Assembly (NCBI GenBank): GCA_958496175.1
Contig: OY292276.1
Coordinates: 34,430,449 to 34,494,448, forward strand
Reading direction: 5' to 3'
Length of the DNA stretch: 64,000 bases
Source: Sisyra terminalis
Taxonomy: Eukaryota > Arthropoda > Insecta > Neuroptera > Sisyridae
In this document: in pieces, positions 37,984 to 49,250 of the stretch
How the letters are laid out: each line of letters starts with the position of its first letter
Numbering within the stretch: position 1 is the stretch's first letter
Made by a program: the position numbers and the translations under genes
Notes under the pieces: model-generated
What the model was told of the DNA's origin: nothing
Database searches by the model: none
Seen by the model: only the letters and a program-made list of their open reading frames with translations

Positions 37984-38145
37984 TACTGGTAGCCGAGTGG
38001 TAAAGGTAGCCGCTCAAAAACTGGAAGGTGTTAAGTTCGAATCTCGTATCAAACAAATTTTTGATATTAGTCAATTAACGAATTTTTACTAAACATAGAG
38101 TTACTAAAATACTTAAATAGTTATAAAGCGACGGTAAATAACATT
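37984..38145 (+). mobile_element. tRNA-derived SINE, copy 5
   Basis: Near-complete plus-strand copy. Box A-like GGTAGCCGAGTGGTAAAGG, CCGCTCAAAAACTGGAAGG, box B-like AAGTTCGAATCTCG, and tail AGTTATAAAGCGACGGTAAA followed by TAACATTGAAAA. The head most resembles a class II tRNA (Leu or Ser), without a variable arm or a foldable acceptor stem, so it is not a tRNA gene. Confidence 0.88.
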
Positions 38146-38699
38146 GAAAAAATTGTTCAAAATTATTTGAAATAAAAAATTTGGTATGGTTTCCATAAAC
38201 TTAGGTGAAAACACATAGGTACTATATAATGTGTGTAAGTACGACTAATAAATGAATCATTGTTGTTTTTTTTGTATTTAAGTTATAATTATAAATGAAT
38301 TAAAATCTAATTACATAACGCAAATTTTGAACAAATAAATTCTATAAAATTTCATATTACATATATTTTATAAATGTACCATTTTTGTTTTTTTACAAAA
38401 TTTTACTAAAAATCAAAAAAAAAATAATTACTATATTAAGGAATAACTGCATAATTTTGAGTTCAGGAAAAATTAAAAATATTTTTTTAGCAAAAATAAA
38501 ATACATACTAATTATAAACTCATAATAATCCTTAGACTTTTCGGTAATTGAAAGAAAAAATAGTCCATAAAGCTATTTTTTTTTGACATTAATGTCTATA
38601 GCCCAATAAATTTCATGAAATGGTACAGTACCCAATTGACAATTTTCATGAACGTAAGTAAATAAACTAACATCATTTTCTGTCATCTTAAATTTTTAA

Positions 38700-38900
38700 C
38701 ACACTAGTGTAGAACTCGTTAGGCTCCACCATAACAGAAAGTATTACGGACAGAGACCAGCTGATTTAACTACAGCGAAATACAATTTTAGTAGAGAAGA
38801 GTGAGTGAGCGAGATTTGTTGAGCTTAGTAGTTCCAATACATACAACACAAATTGTAATATGCATGGAATAGATGCGGATCGAATGAGAGAGACTATTTA
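38700..38900. other. GC-richer unclassified stretch
   Basis: Locally higher in G and C, with GAGTGAGTGAGCGAG near 38799-38814. It could be an exon or regulatory patch; no product or family is recognised. Confidence 0.3.
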
Positions 38901-39359
38901 TGCACATCAATGAAAAGGTCTCACCGATCAGCAATCTTAATACATAAGATGTGTGTATTTTTTAAAAAAATATCTATTGCAGGCACTTTTCTTCCATTTC
39001 ATTTTTTCATAAAAACTATTTTTTTGAAAAATAATTCACTAAACAACAGTGAAAATGTTTTGGGCTCAATAATAGCTAACTTTTATGAATTTTTAAATAT
39101 GAAAATTCCCTTTAACCGTACAGCTCTTGTTTTTAAGATACAGTGACAAATCGGACAAATCATATTTATATCTTAAACTCAAACAAATACGGTATTTATC
39201 AGTTTTTACACCTTGATTTGTTGATTACCGACCCAGTTGTATATACATATTTTTCGCCATTGTCATTTGCCATTTTTACTGTTACTGTTTTTTTTTAGTA
39301 CCCCTCAAATCAAAACATCGTTAAACTAATTTTTTGATCAAAGCTTTGGATCGAAAAGA

Positions 39360-40155
39360 ACTGGCATTCAAGTACTTAAAAGGTAAATTCCTCGGACTCC
39401 GTAAAGAAAAATTAAGGAGATTTTCCTGTACTGGGTCACAATTTCAGGATATTTTGAAGGATAATGATGAAATCTAGGGAAACTCCAAATTTTTCAAACG
39501 AAAGTAGGAGAAGCTTGGGAAGCCTTTAAGGAGGTCATCTATGGATTTCTAGGGAACAAGAGATATGATCTCTACATTCGCTCATTAAAACTGCTGAAAA
39601 AAATACAATAAATTTGGACATAACATATCTCTTGATCCAATATCCAGATTCTGCCAAATAAAACCGCTTCTTTCGTCCTTTGGAAATGTGATACTCTGAC
39701 ATGCATGAAGAACTGGAGACATCAAGCTCTGGAACTGAAATTGACGAAAAACACTTAGTACGCTGGTTGCTGAGGTTCGCTCAGCTATTTGGCCATAACT
39801 AGATGAAAGAGAGACCTTGGAAACACAATAAGCTACGAATCTGCAGTGTGCAGGCTCAACTAACCTTATCCTGTAAATACTAACTTAAAACTTAATAAAA
39901 AAGCATATCTCTTAAAATCTATTTTCTTCACTTTTATAGTGGTTTTATTCCTCATAATTATGGTAATTTTTTATTCTTCAAAATAGAGCTTTCAATGATG
40001 AGCATGGAGAAAAATTCCATCAGGACATATCTTTAATGGAACCAAGATATTAGAGTCGTTGGAATAAAGCCATGCTTACAAGTTATCATTGCTCTTTGTG
40101 AAGAAATGATCTGGAACTGATCAAAAAGAGATAAAACAAAAGAAATTTTTCAGGA
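39360..40155 (+). pseudogene. Decayed copy of a repeat-encoded protein family, split by a LINE
   Basis: Plus-strand fragments: LRKEKLRRFSCTGSQFQDIL from about 39400 in one frame; VGEAWEAFKEVIYGFLGNKR around 39506-39565 in another; then, after removing the insertion at 39634-39903, HNISLKIYFLHF and finally FNDEHGEKFHQDISLMEPRY around 39991-40050, ending with RNDLELIKK. This series matches, from memory, an arthropod multicopy protein family (typical DEHGERFHQDI signature) of unknown function that seems to travel with mobile DNA. Several stops and frameshifts make it nonfunctional. Confidence 0.75.
39634..39903 (+). mobile_element. 5'-truncated LINE insertion with target-site duplication
   Basis: A 270-bp LINE 3' end (SRFCQIK then 3' UTR with CACAATAAGCTACG, ending in TTAATAAAAAAG) inserted into the decayed gene. 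The 10-mer CATATCTCTT is exact at both edges (39624-39633 and 39904-39913). Related to 26230-26605. Confidence 0.85.
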
Positions 40156-40457
40156 TATGATTCTTTTCAGATTTATCACCTTGCATTCTATGTAAATTAT
40201 TTAATACATACCTTTTATGAATAAATATTAAATTGATTGAAAATATTGTATTAAAAAAAATACGATTTGCTTGAATTCTACCAAAATAAAATTATTTTAA
40301 TTATTCTGCATCATAAAAATTAAAGCTAATAAAAAACTTTGTTGTCATACTAGTTTTTATCAATCTAAAGTCTAAAGAATTGCACTCATCAAGTGAAGGA
40401 AACATTAAAAAAATGATATGTTTTGCAATGAGTTATTAAAATAAAAATCAGTCTTAG

Positions 40458-40644
40458 GACCGGTATTTTCACTCATGGATAGATAAACCGTATCCTTGAG
40501 ATAGTTATTGAGTAGATAAATTTTGTCTGTAAGATGAATCTTACACATATAGTACTATTCTTCGGAGAAAATACACATGTTTTCTTTATCCTCCGAATAA
40601 AATTTTATCTACGAGATAACTATCCGGATGTGAAAATATCGGTC
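40458..40644. mobile_element. Short MITE with GACCG-TATTTTCAC ends
   Basis: 187-bp palindromic element: left GACCGGTATTTTCAC, right (read inward) GACCGATATTTTCAC, with GATAGTTAT and GATAAA inside both arms. The open frame at 40534-40722 is a by-product of the arms. It lies directly beside the foldback element at 40661. Confidence 0.65.
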
Positions 40645-40660
40645 TTTAATTACATTATTA

Positions 40661-41122
40661 GGAGTTCAGAATACAAGAATACAGTTCGGATACAAGGACA
40701 ATTTGAAATTCAGTACCGGTAAAATGTGCTTTTCTTCAATAATCACAGGTTTAAATTATTATACAGAAAAAGTTGCTATTAGCGATTGTGAATTTTAATC
40801 TTTTGCACGATGGAAAATGTGTAAAGATGTGACACCGCAATAAAAGTGTCTGGTGTACTAACTTATGCTATCTTAGTTACCACACATAAAGTACATAATT
40901 TCGGTTTAAGTTAGTACTGCGAACACACTAATGACGGGGCTATATCTTGACATATTTCCCATTATGTATTGCGAGAATCGAATACCTTCTTAAAACTTTT
41001 CGTTTTGAATATTTGCGCTTCTATTGACAGAAAAGACAACTATGATCTGAGCTTTTTATCAAATAAATGAAAATTATGAAAAGGGTTATTCCGTTTGGAT
41101 TCTTGTATCTATACTTCGTGCA
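40661..41122. mobile_element. Foldback MITE, family 2, second full copy
   Basis: Same layout as 10799-11269: end ACAAGAATACAGTTCGG on the left, CCGTTTGGATTCTTGTAT on the right, ATTCAGTACCGG inside the left end, and an inner palindrome around ACACCGCAATAAAAGTGTC. Confidence 0.7.
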
Positions 41123-41447
41123 ATTTGAGATCACTTAGAAAATAGTATTTTGGATATCAAAATATCGTATATCTAAAATTAGATTAATAATTTTAATAAA
41201 AATAACTTTTTTATCCACAAAAATTAATATTTTAATTCAGTGATCAAACAATAAATAGCAAAACACATTTTTTCATATATTATCATTAAGTTTATTTCTC
41301 CTTAGAGTAAAAACAATTATAAACAGGCTGTTCAGATTTTAAAACCTTTGTATTCTTATAGGTGTCCCAGTAAAAAAGTAGTTGCTCGGCAGGTTTTTTT
41401 TTGCACATACTTCCATAACCTATTAATTATAACCCTAAGTAAAAATT

Positions 41448-41600
41448 ATGCCAAGGTCGGCAACAAATATTAAACACAAAAAGGCAAAGAAGCTTTTAGC
41501 CCACAACATTGAGAAATTAAATTTAATCAAACCGCAATTGGTACTACGAGGTAAATATAGGGAAGAATTAAAGAATATTGCTTTTAATTTTTTGTTTTAG
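41448..41600 (+). other. Short open frame, possible first exon or LINE relic
   Basis: The ATG at 41448 opens a basic 50-codon frame (MPRSATNIKHKKAKKLLAHN at the start) ending in TAG at 41600. A donor-like GAG/GTAAATA follows codon 35. About 150 bases later, AAATAAATAAATAAATT and an A-run (41755-41782) look like a retrotransposed 3' end. I do not recognise the peptide. Confidence 0.25.
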
Positions 41601-41782
41601 AAAATAATATTGAGTATTTTTATTTATTATAATATCGCAGGAGTGGATAATTGAGTTGAATTTAATATTGAATGTAATCATCAAAATTAAATTACTGTAA
41701 AAATACATTTATAGTGTTGTGATGTATTCTGTGTTATGTACTATGCAAAAAAGCCAAATAAATAAATAAATTAAAAAAAAAA

Positions 41783-43375
41783 CTTATTTCTAGACATTTG
41801 CATTTTTTGCTCCATAAAAACTTTTATACAACTCTTAACATCTGGGCACTAAAAACTTTAATTTATATGCGAATTTTTAAGTTCTTTTTTTGCAGATTTT
41901 TTTATAGATTTCGAGATGATAATAATAATCATTAAAACTCCATAACTATTCTCGAGTTCCTAATAATAAAACTAATACCCGAAAAAAAGAAACGTTAATA
42001 TAAACTTCCTACAATTATCCCTTTTTGGTTTGGGAATGAAAATCTAATGGCATTGCAACAATTAAAATTTATTGTCCATAGTAATAAAATCGTTTTGATT
42101 AATCTTATAAATAAATATTTCTATAAGCGACGTCAAATAAAGAGAGAATGTCGATTTGGTGAACACTTGGCTCGCATGTTTTGTGCCATGGTCTCAACTC
42201 AAGCATTCGGTCATTGCACTTTTTCGAGGTTGTCTACTAGCAGCAAAAAACCAACTGCAATCAGATTTTTGCAAAGCCATAAATTATTATAATGACGCGG
42301 TCTTAGAAAATGTGAATAACTCAATGTGCGCCTATATATCTCTCTCGTTTCGAGTCCTATGAAACGTGGCACCAAACGACTCATAATAATAATAATCATT
42401 TTTTCCTTGTGACATTCATACAAGTTTTTAATACGAATGTCATTTAACACATTATATATTAGATATACATACATATGTACATATATAACACAAGTCCGAG
42501 ATTTAACTCTCTACAGAAAACCGTCCTGGGTGATACGTTGTAATTATTTAATTTTACTAATTGATATGCGATTATAATTACACCATTAAGAACACACTGT
42601 AGCTATATAGACAGCGCAGAGTTTACATTTAAATTGTACCAAGTAAGCTATTACGAGTGGTACAGGGAGAAAACAGGTATTTCAAGTAGCTCCGTAACCC
42701 CGTGGTCTCTATGAAAGAGTAGGTACTCAAAATACGCTTGCGTTTTATTTTAAAATTCTCTCCGTAACTACTACTAATTGTATACGTATTCAATAAATAG
42801 TCAACTTCTTTCATTTCTACAAATAAATCTGTAAAATCATAGTTACTTGTCACCTCGTTCATTTAAAAAAAAAACGCAAAACCGAGAAGTGTCAATAAGA
42901 GATATATTTTGTCACCAACGAAGTCTTATGTAGTAACATCAATTTAGATACTTTATTAGAAAATATAATTGAAATATACAAATGTTAATACTTGTAATTT
43001 TTCTAACACACTTTCAATAATCTTTCAAACTGTCTTCATCAAAGAGTTGTCTTTACTTGTATGTAATTGTATACATAATAATGTACTTGTAAATATAAGG
43101 AGGATACCAACATTTTGAATTCAAATTATCCTTTAAAACTAAACTAAAATAGAGTCAAAACATATTATCATTATGGTAATGTTTTTTTAGAAATTTTATT
43201 AAAGCTCAACAAAAGCGAAGTTCCTTCATTTTACACAAATTTTATACAGCTCAAAGCTTATTAAATTATCCTTAAAAATAAAAGCTTTATATAATCGTTT
43301 TACAGTTATATCTGTAATTTTAAAGTAAAGTCTTCATTTGTCTTTAAATTCGTTATTGTAATCCAAGTATCGTCA
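41783..43375. other. Gene-free stretch with short open frames
   Basis: Overlapping frames at 42047-42474 on both strands share a slightly GC-richer patch but match nothing I know. Otherwise AT-rich DNA. Confidence 0.4.
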
Positions 43376-43376
43376 A

Positions 43377-43583
43377 ATGGTGAACCTCGTTCCGGATTCG
43401 GTTTCGGAATGTATGGACCATAAGCAAAGAGAAACTTGTATTACCGAGTACGTAATAAAAGGTATCCCGCGTTTTGTCACTAAGCAAGAAGTAGTGATTA
43501 ACGCAGTAAATTTTATTTTTGGAAAATCGGTACTGAAACATCGTGAATTTAAATTATTTCTTAAAAAAGTTGATGCACAATAG
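43377..43583 (+). pseudogene. hAT (ZBED-like) transposase fragment, 5' part
   Basis: 68-codon frame whose end, VVINAVNFIFGKSVLKHREF then LFLKKVDAQ, resembles the NFIRSRxLxHRQFxxFL segment of ZBED/GTF2I-repeat-type hAT transposases. The following part of that protein reappears at 44843 in the same orientation. The stop at 43583 and the foreign DNA between them mark it as dead. Confidence 0.6.
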
Positions 43584-43705
43584 GACGTAAATCACAACCA
43601 ATAACACACTTTATGTTATTCTTATGGTTTACTTGTAATTCTCCAGTCATATTTTTAAATACTGACTTAGTTACATACATATAGTAGGTATAGGTACATT
43701 GATAG

Positions 43706-44728
43706 CAGAGCCGGATTCAAATTTAGTGCCACTTTTGGGCACTGTTGAAAATGCCACCCTAGTACTGAAGTTTTAAGGTAACTCAAATATTTTTAATATT
43801 TCGATGAAACTATATTTTTTTTTTAATTTCAGAAAATAAAAAGTAAATTTTATCGTTTTAAATCTTCAAGAAAATATGTAATTAAATTACTTTTGATTAG
43901 TGTATATTTAACTAGAATACATTCTAACAAAAAGTGCCAAAATTATGATTAACAAAATTACGATTTTACAAATAATGTACGAATGATATATCTAGAACAA
44001 TCCGTTAAACGAAACACGATTAATTAACAGAATTAATTTATTATATTAAGCAATTTTGACAACACAATTTTTTTTTCTTTTCAAATTTTGCTACTCTAGG
44101 CATCAATTATGCCTTATATCCTTATTTTGCAGTTGAAAATTATCTCTATTTAATATACTCTCAGCTCATTACGGGCTAAGCGCACGCGTCGTACCCGTAG
44201 CTATTGATACATTACTTTTTGCATAAACATGTCGGTAATGCGAACATATAAATTTTCTCCCACCCAAATAATGTACTTATAGAAGTTTTCACTTAAAAAA
44301 AAGTATGAAAAATTGTATACTTCCTATAAAAAGGAACGAAAGCTTGAAGAAAAATTTCAAATATTTATTTATACTTATTTCCCTAAATTTAATTCTCCAA
44401 AAAGCAGATTTAAAAAAAAGAAAAACATAAAATATTCAGTGAATGGTTGGCTACGGGTTGTTCCTATTTTGGACACAATATTGCTTGAAATTTTAAATAC
44501 TCGTTCGCTAGCTACCGAGCTTGATTTTATTATTAGGGCATCAAACAACAAATCATTGGTTTTAGTTCTTTTATTCGTTGTCATAAATAATGAAAAACTA
44601 ATTCTCAATATCTTTGGATTTTTAAATTTTTCTTGACAGTTTTCAAGATACTTATGAATTGATTTTTCCATGGCTTCCTTTAAAAAAAAAAAACTCTTTG
44701 ATTCATTCATCAGAATCAGTTGCCACAT
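43706..44728 (-). mobile_element. Second hAT remnant, inserted between transposase halves
   Basis: The left edge CAGAGCCGGATTCAAA is a hAT-type terminus shared with 32932. On the minus strand, 44728-44375 encodes SSSVASERVFKISSNIVSKI, the C-terminal dimerisation motif of hAT transposases (SERVFS-type), so the element's 3' end points to 43706. The catalytic part and the other terminus are missing. The overlapping plus-strand frame at 44313-44636 is a shadow. Confidence 0.55.
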
Positions 44729-44842
44729 AAAGACTGGAAATATTATAAATAATATCTTTCCAGAAAACTCAATAATTTTGATTTTTGAAACTGAGGAAAG
44801 TACTTTTGAACCGGTTTTTTATGTAAAAATCGATTTTGGAAT

Positions 44843-45112
44843 GTGAAAAAGATATTTAAAACTAGGTTTGAAAAATCGTCAAATTTGCTACGTCTGGCGA
44901 AGAATTTTAAAGGAAAACCAAAATTTAACTTCTGTCGCTTTCTTACTTTGAATCATATTAATAATCTGAACCTTAAACTTCAAGCCAAAGGAAAGCTCTA
45001 TCTTTCAAATAATGCTTTTGGTAATAAACGCTTGCAGATCCTTAATTTAATTAAAATAATCAGTACCGGTAATAACATTGATATCGGTCAATGCAACACG
45101 TTAAGGATCTAA
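44843..45112 (+). pseudogene. hAT (ZBED-like) transposase fragment, 3' part
   Basis: 89-codon frame with FKGKPKF then NHINNLNLKLQAKGKL and AFGNKRLQIL. This resembles the MKGKPxxEL and HLNELNLKLQGKGKL segment that follows, in intact hAT relatives, shortly after the part preserved at 43377-43583. No dimerisation domain follows. Confidence 0.6.
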
Positions 45113-47329
45113 AATATAAATTTCGCTAAATTAGCTTGAATTAGCTGAATTAGCGAATAGATTCGCTGAATTTAAAAAAATGGGTGAAATCCTCAGCAAA
45201 ATTTACGCCTTGCAATCTGATGATAAATAAAGTAGCAAAGATGCAATTGTTTCTAGGAGTAATAAAACTATTCTGCAGTGGAAATGATCGATTTCCCTGA
45301 AAACGCAGTTTTAAAATACAAACATACGGAAGTTTCACGTGAAGAGTTCTATATAAATTTTGTGTATATATACCCAGAAATATCAACAATTGTCTTTTTC
45401 ATTCGAAATTGTATGTGTGATTACTGAAGTAAATAAAATGCAAGCGCTTATTGGTGTAGACTCTTATTCCCTGAAAAAACTACTTACTTACAGGACAGTA
45501 AAATTTACATGCGTTCATCAGTCCATCAGTACACGTACCCTTTTTTCATGTTGCACTCGAAATTATAGTTCTATTTGTATTTGACATAAACATACTCTTA
45601 AGCATTATTTGAAGTGATAAAGGTCAATTCATTTCCGAGTTTGACAATTCAAGAAACGTATTATCATTATCACCGCAGTTCTTTAGTTCAGACAATTTTT
45701 TGTGTATTTTAATAAATTTTACCACGCCAGAAATTGCAATCTTGCATAATAATAATTTATAACGTTTTCACATTTGTATCATTTGACAACCTTCTTATCT
45801 CAATTACCCACATGAACATTATATCAAAAGGAAATTATTGTATAATAATAATGGATTGTTAAATGGAACATTGGGCATTATAGTATTATCATTTTCTAGA
45901 AAAATTTAAAATGTTAAGAGGAACTAATTTTTTCTCATTGTTTTAAACGTGTGTACACGTGCGAGTTATTATACTAAAATAAAACAATAAGGGTAACCAT
46001 AATGGAAAAATAATAAGATTGCAAAAAGGCGGAACGGATGTGAAGCTTTCATCCTGTTATTTTAATTATAGCTTTAGATTGAATAGATTTTTATTTTACC
46101 TGTATGTAGCTGCATAAACGTGAATTTATTAGACTAGAACTGAAAGATGTGTGAAATTTTATGATAGCCATATTTTCAAATATCCTATTGCAATTAAATA
46201 CATATAAAAGCCATAAAATTAATGTAGAAATAAAATTTTTCAGAATATTGAATTTTGAATAATGATGTAGATTTTATGAATTTGCCCGAGTATTGATGTA
46301 TAAAACAAAAATCATTACATTTGGTTGTTTATTAATAAATCAAAGAATTAGGCTGAAAAAATTTCAATAATTACTTCTTCATTTTGTATCCTTTATTCAT
46401 TTAAAAACTCTATTACGTCTAAATCCATTACAAAATAATTAGAATATTAATCAAAAAATGTAAAAAATTTAAAGAAAATAGGTTCATACTTCGATTGATA
46501 TAATCAACTACTTTCTTCATTATAAATGAAGAAGCATATGTTAAAATTTACTGAAAATAATTTTAAATTTTTCGCAGAAATTCGAAGGTATTCCTATCTA
46601 AATTATATTTTCCTAGAATTCGCATTTATTGCGAACAGACATAATTTCAATATACAACATTAATATTTAAACAGCCTCGAGCTTCTTCCGCTTCATAAAA
46701 AAATGCCTTCTTTAAATAAAAAGAAATCATACAAAATAGAATTTTATATCTAAACACTTTCAAATCTATTTATGATGTTCGAATATCTAAAATATTACAG
46801 GCGCCACTTAATAAAAAAACTCCTAACGGTAATTTGTTGATACTACTTATATGAAATAACAAAAAGAAAATTTAATTATGAAACAATTTGTACATCTTTC
46901 TTAGATTTTATTAATATCATCTTGTTATGCGTACCGAGATTGTTTTTTTGTTTTTTTGTTTTTTTGTTTTTTTTTTTTTTTTTGAACGGTTTGTTTAAAT
47001 TTAGTGATTTAGAATACCCGTTTTTATATGTATTTTTCGAAAAAAAAATTAAGGAAAAATGTTATTAAATCCTATTTTTATTTCATAAGTATAGGTGGCA
47101 CTTGAGTTCACTTTTTTTAAACTATTAATTCTAATGGACACGATAGGTTGTGATCGATTTTAGGGAAATAAAAAAAACATCATCCTAAAAGAGATAAAAT
47201 AATTATTTACGAATTAAAATCATAGCATTAAAATAGTCGAATGAATCAAATCGCGAAAAGAAAAACCGATGGTTATGAAATTAATCTGTAGCAAAGAGTA
47301 GAATGTAAATCATAACTAGAAAGAATAAG
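45113..47329. other. Gene-free stretch; T7G tandem
   Basis: AT-rich DNA without recognisable genes. At 46944-46984 the unit GTTTTTTT repeats three to four times and runs into a pure T tract. Confidence 0.5.
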
Positions 47330-47620
47330 TAATACTGAGGTTTTTAGACGAATGCACAAACACCAAAGAGCTGATGTGTTGCATGAAAGAATGAAAAACC
47401 TAATATTATAGGCCATAAAATGAAACGGGAATCGTTAGAAATACAGAAGCTCATCTTAAAGGGAAAGATTGTTGGCAAAATATTAGTAGAGAAGAGACGG
47501 AATTCATGGCCTAAAGATCTAAGGTACTGGTATGGTTTCTTTTAATAGATATCTTTAGAGCAGGAGTTTTAAAAATTATTAAAGACAATTAGATCACTAA
47601 TTTTCGACATTTGGAGACGA
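47330..47620 (+). pseudogene. RTE-like LINE reverse transcriptase C-terminus, degenerate
   Basis: Plus-strand fragments: VFRRMHKHQRADVLHERMKN, a frameshift and stop, then GHKMKRESLEIQKLILKGKI and RRNSWPKDLRYWYG (47411-47545), then DIFRAGVLKI. The order matches the widespread EVLRRM, GHxMR, LILQGKI and RRRxSWLKNLRxW tail of insect RTE-type elements, from memory. Inactive. Confidence 0.7.
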
Positions 47621-48359
47621 TGGATTAAGAACATGAAGAATGTCTTATGACCACTGAATTGTTCACAAGAGCCAACTTCTTTATAAATTGATTAAAAAAA
47701 ATTTGAATGTCATCGGCTCCCCACTTTCTTCCCTTTTTGCAATTCTGCGCTTTCTCGTGGCTGTTCTACTCGTATTGAACTATTTTTCATATACACATGG
47801 TAAACCATGACCATTTTGCCCTATTTCTATGTTATCTTAGCGGGAATTAAATATACGTACACATATATACAGTTGAAGGGAGTCGATGACTCAACAAATT
47901 GAGGGGAAAAATCATACTTACCATTGGGATTATGAAGCACATCGGGTCGACAGTACAACTCAGTTCTTATGACAAACTAGAATTCTGAATATCGTGAACT
48001 TGATTTAAGTGGCGTAATTTACCAACCTTAAATACACCACTAGTTACAAACATTAACGATTTCAACAATCGAAATTCCGTAAATACGATTTGTATGCATT
48101 CTTGAAGTTTCAGAAAAAAACCTTTATACATTGGTAAAATTATTTTGTTTATACTATTTTTAACGTTGTACTTCTTTAGGCACACCACGTGAGAGAAAAA
48201 ATAAATGGTGTTATCGAAGTCGATTTGAGCTGTTTTGAATCAACAGTTTTGAATTGAATCAATAAGTAAAATGAAAATTTTTGAAAAGTCTATTTAAGCG
48301 CCGTCTACAAAATGAAGAAAATGAATATAGGATAGAAAAAAACTCGTTCAATACAAGCA

Positions 48360-49250
48360 GCCCTCCCACAACACGGTATCTAATAATACAGTTTTGCTAC
48401 AATACGGTTTACAAATCGCAGGAATCCTCCTACAACACGGCATTGTAACATTGGCTCATTCTAAAACGAAAAGAGAATTTTTGGCAATTATGTACAACTT
48501 AGTAACTAAGCAACTGCACAATCAATCGGAGGCGAAGGTTTTATGGATATGGTATTGAGGACGTTCAAGACTTGTTAATAGAAGAAGAGATTGACAAAAC
48601 GGATATGATGAAAAATTCAAAATTTAAAAAAAATCAAAAGAGAACTATCAAACTGTCTAGATCAATACTGAGAAATTTACAATGATCTGGTGAGAACTAA
48701 TAACCAAACGAAATTAAGGATTTTGAATAATGGAAACAAATCATTGATATAAACATATAGATTACCAAATAAAAATCTAGTGTGGTGTACGAAGCGCCGT
48801 CTACGTAGGTACAGTTTTTACGGTAATTAAACCAACACCTGGTAATTGAGTGCCGCTGAGCGCTAGCCTGCACAAATAAGCCCATGCATTTTACTTATTT
48901 CATTTGTTTCAGTTACCTACACCAAAGAAGAAAGACTTATATATATGTCTCTCTTTTTGTATTCCAAATCTGTACCCAAGTAAACGGAGCTTGCAGTAAC
49001 CGCTAAAGCGGCTTATCAGTTATTGTACAGTGCGCTATCTTCTTATACAGATCAGTGGAGGAAATGCAAGAGCTTTATATAGACAAAAATGTTCTAAAAG
49101 TGAAAACGATATATTTTTCCATCGAAAAACGTTTTCGGTTGATTCTTTAATCAGTTTTCGGAACGTAACACCTCTTTTTCTACTGACTCTAAGTCTCGTA
49201 CAACACGGTTTTACGGAATTTTCTAGGAACCTATTTGCCGTATTATAAGA
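48360..49250. repeat. Repeat region with recurring ACAACACGG
   Basis: ACAACACGG occurs at 48368, 48432 and 49200, and ACAATACGG once near 48409. The 49200 instance sits in CTCGTACAACACGGTTTTAC, which resembles pogo/Tigger-type element ends. Assignment is tentative; no transposase is readable. Confidence 0.3.

Noticed and set aside
37984..38060. tRNA gene
   Set aside because: Has box A- and box B-like motifs, but no acceptor stem pairing or variable arm, and is linked to a SINE body and tail repeated elsewhere.
42047..42474. Three overlapping frames on both strands
   Set aside because: None shows a family motif, codon bias or splice context; probably chance in a slightly GC-richer patch.
44313..44636. 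107-codon plus-strand frame
   Set aside because: Antisense to the hAT dimerisation-domain remnant at 44728-44375.
46944..46984. CRISPR-like or regulatory array
   Set aside because: Simple GTTTTTTT slippage repeat; no spacers and a eukaryotic context.
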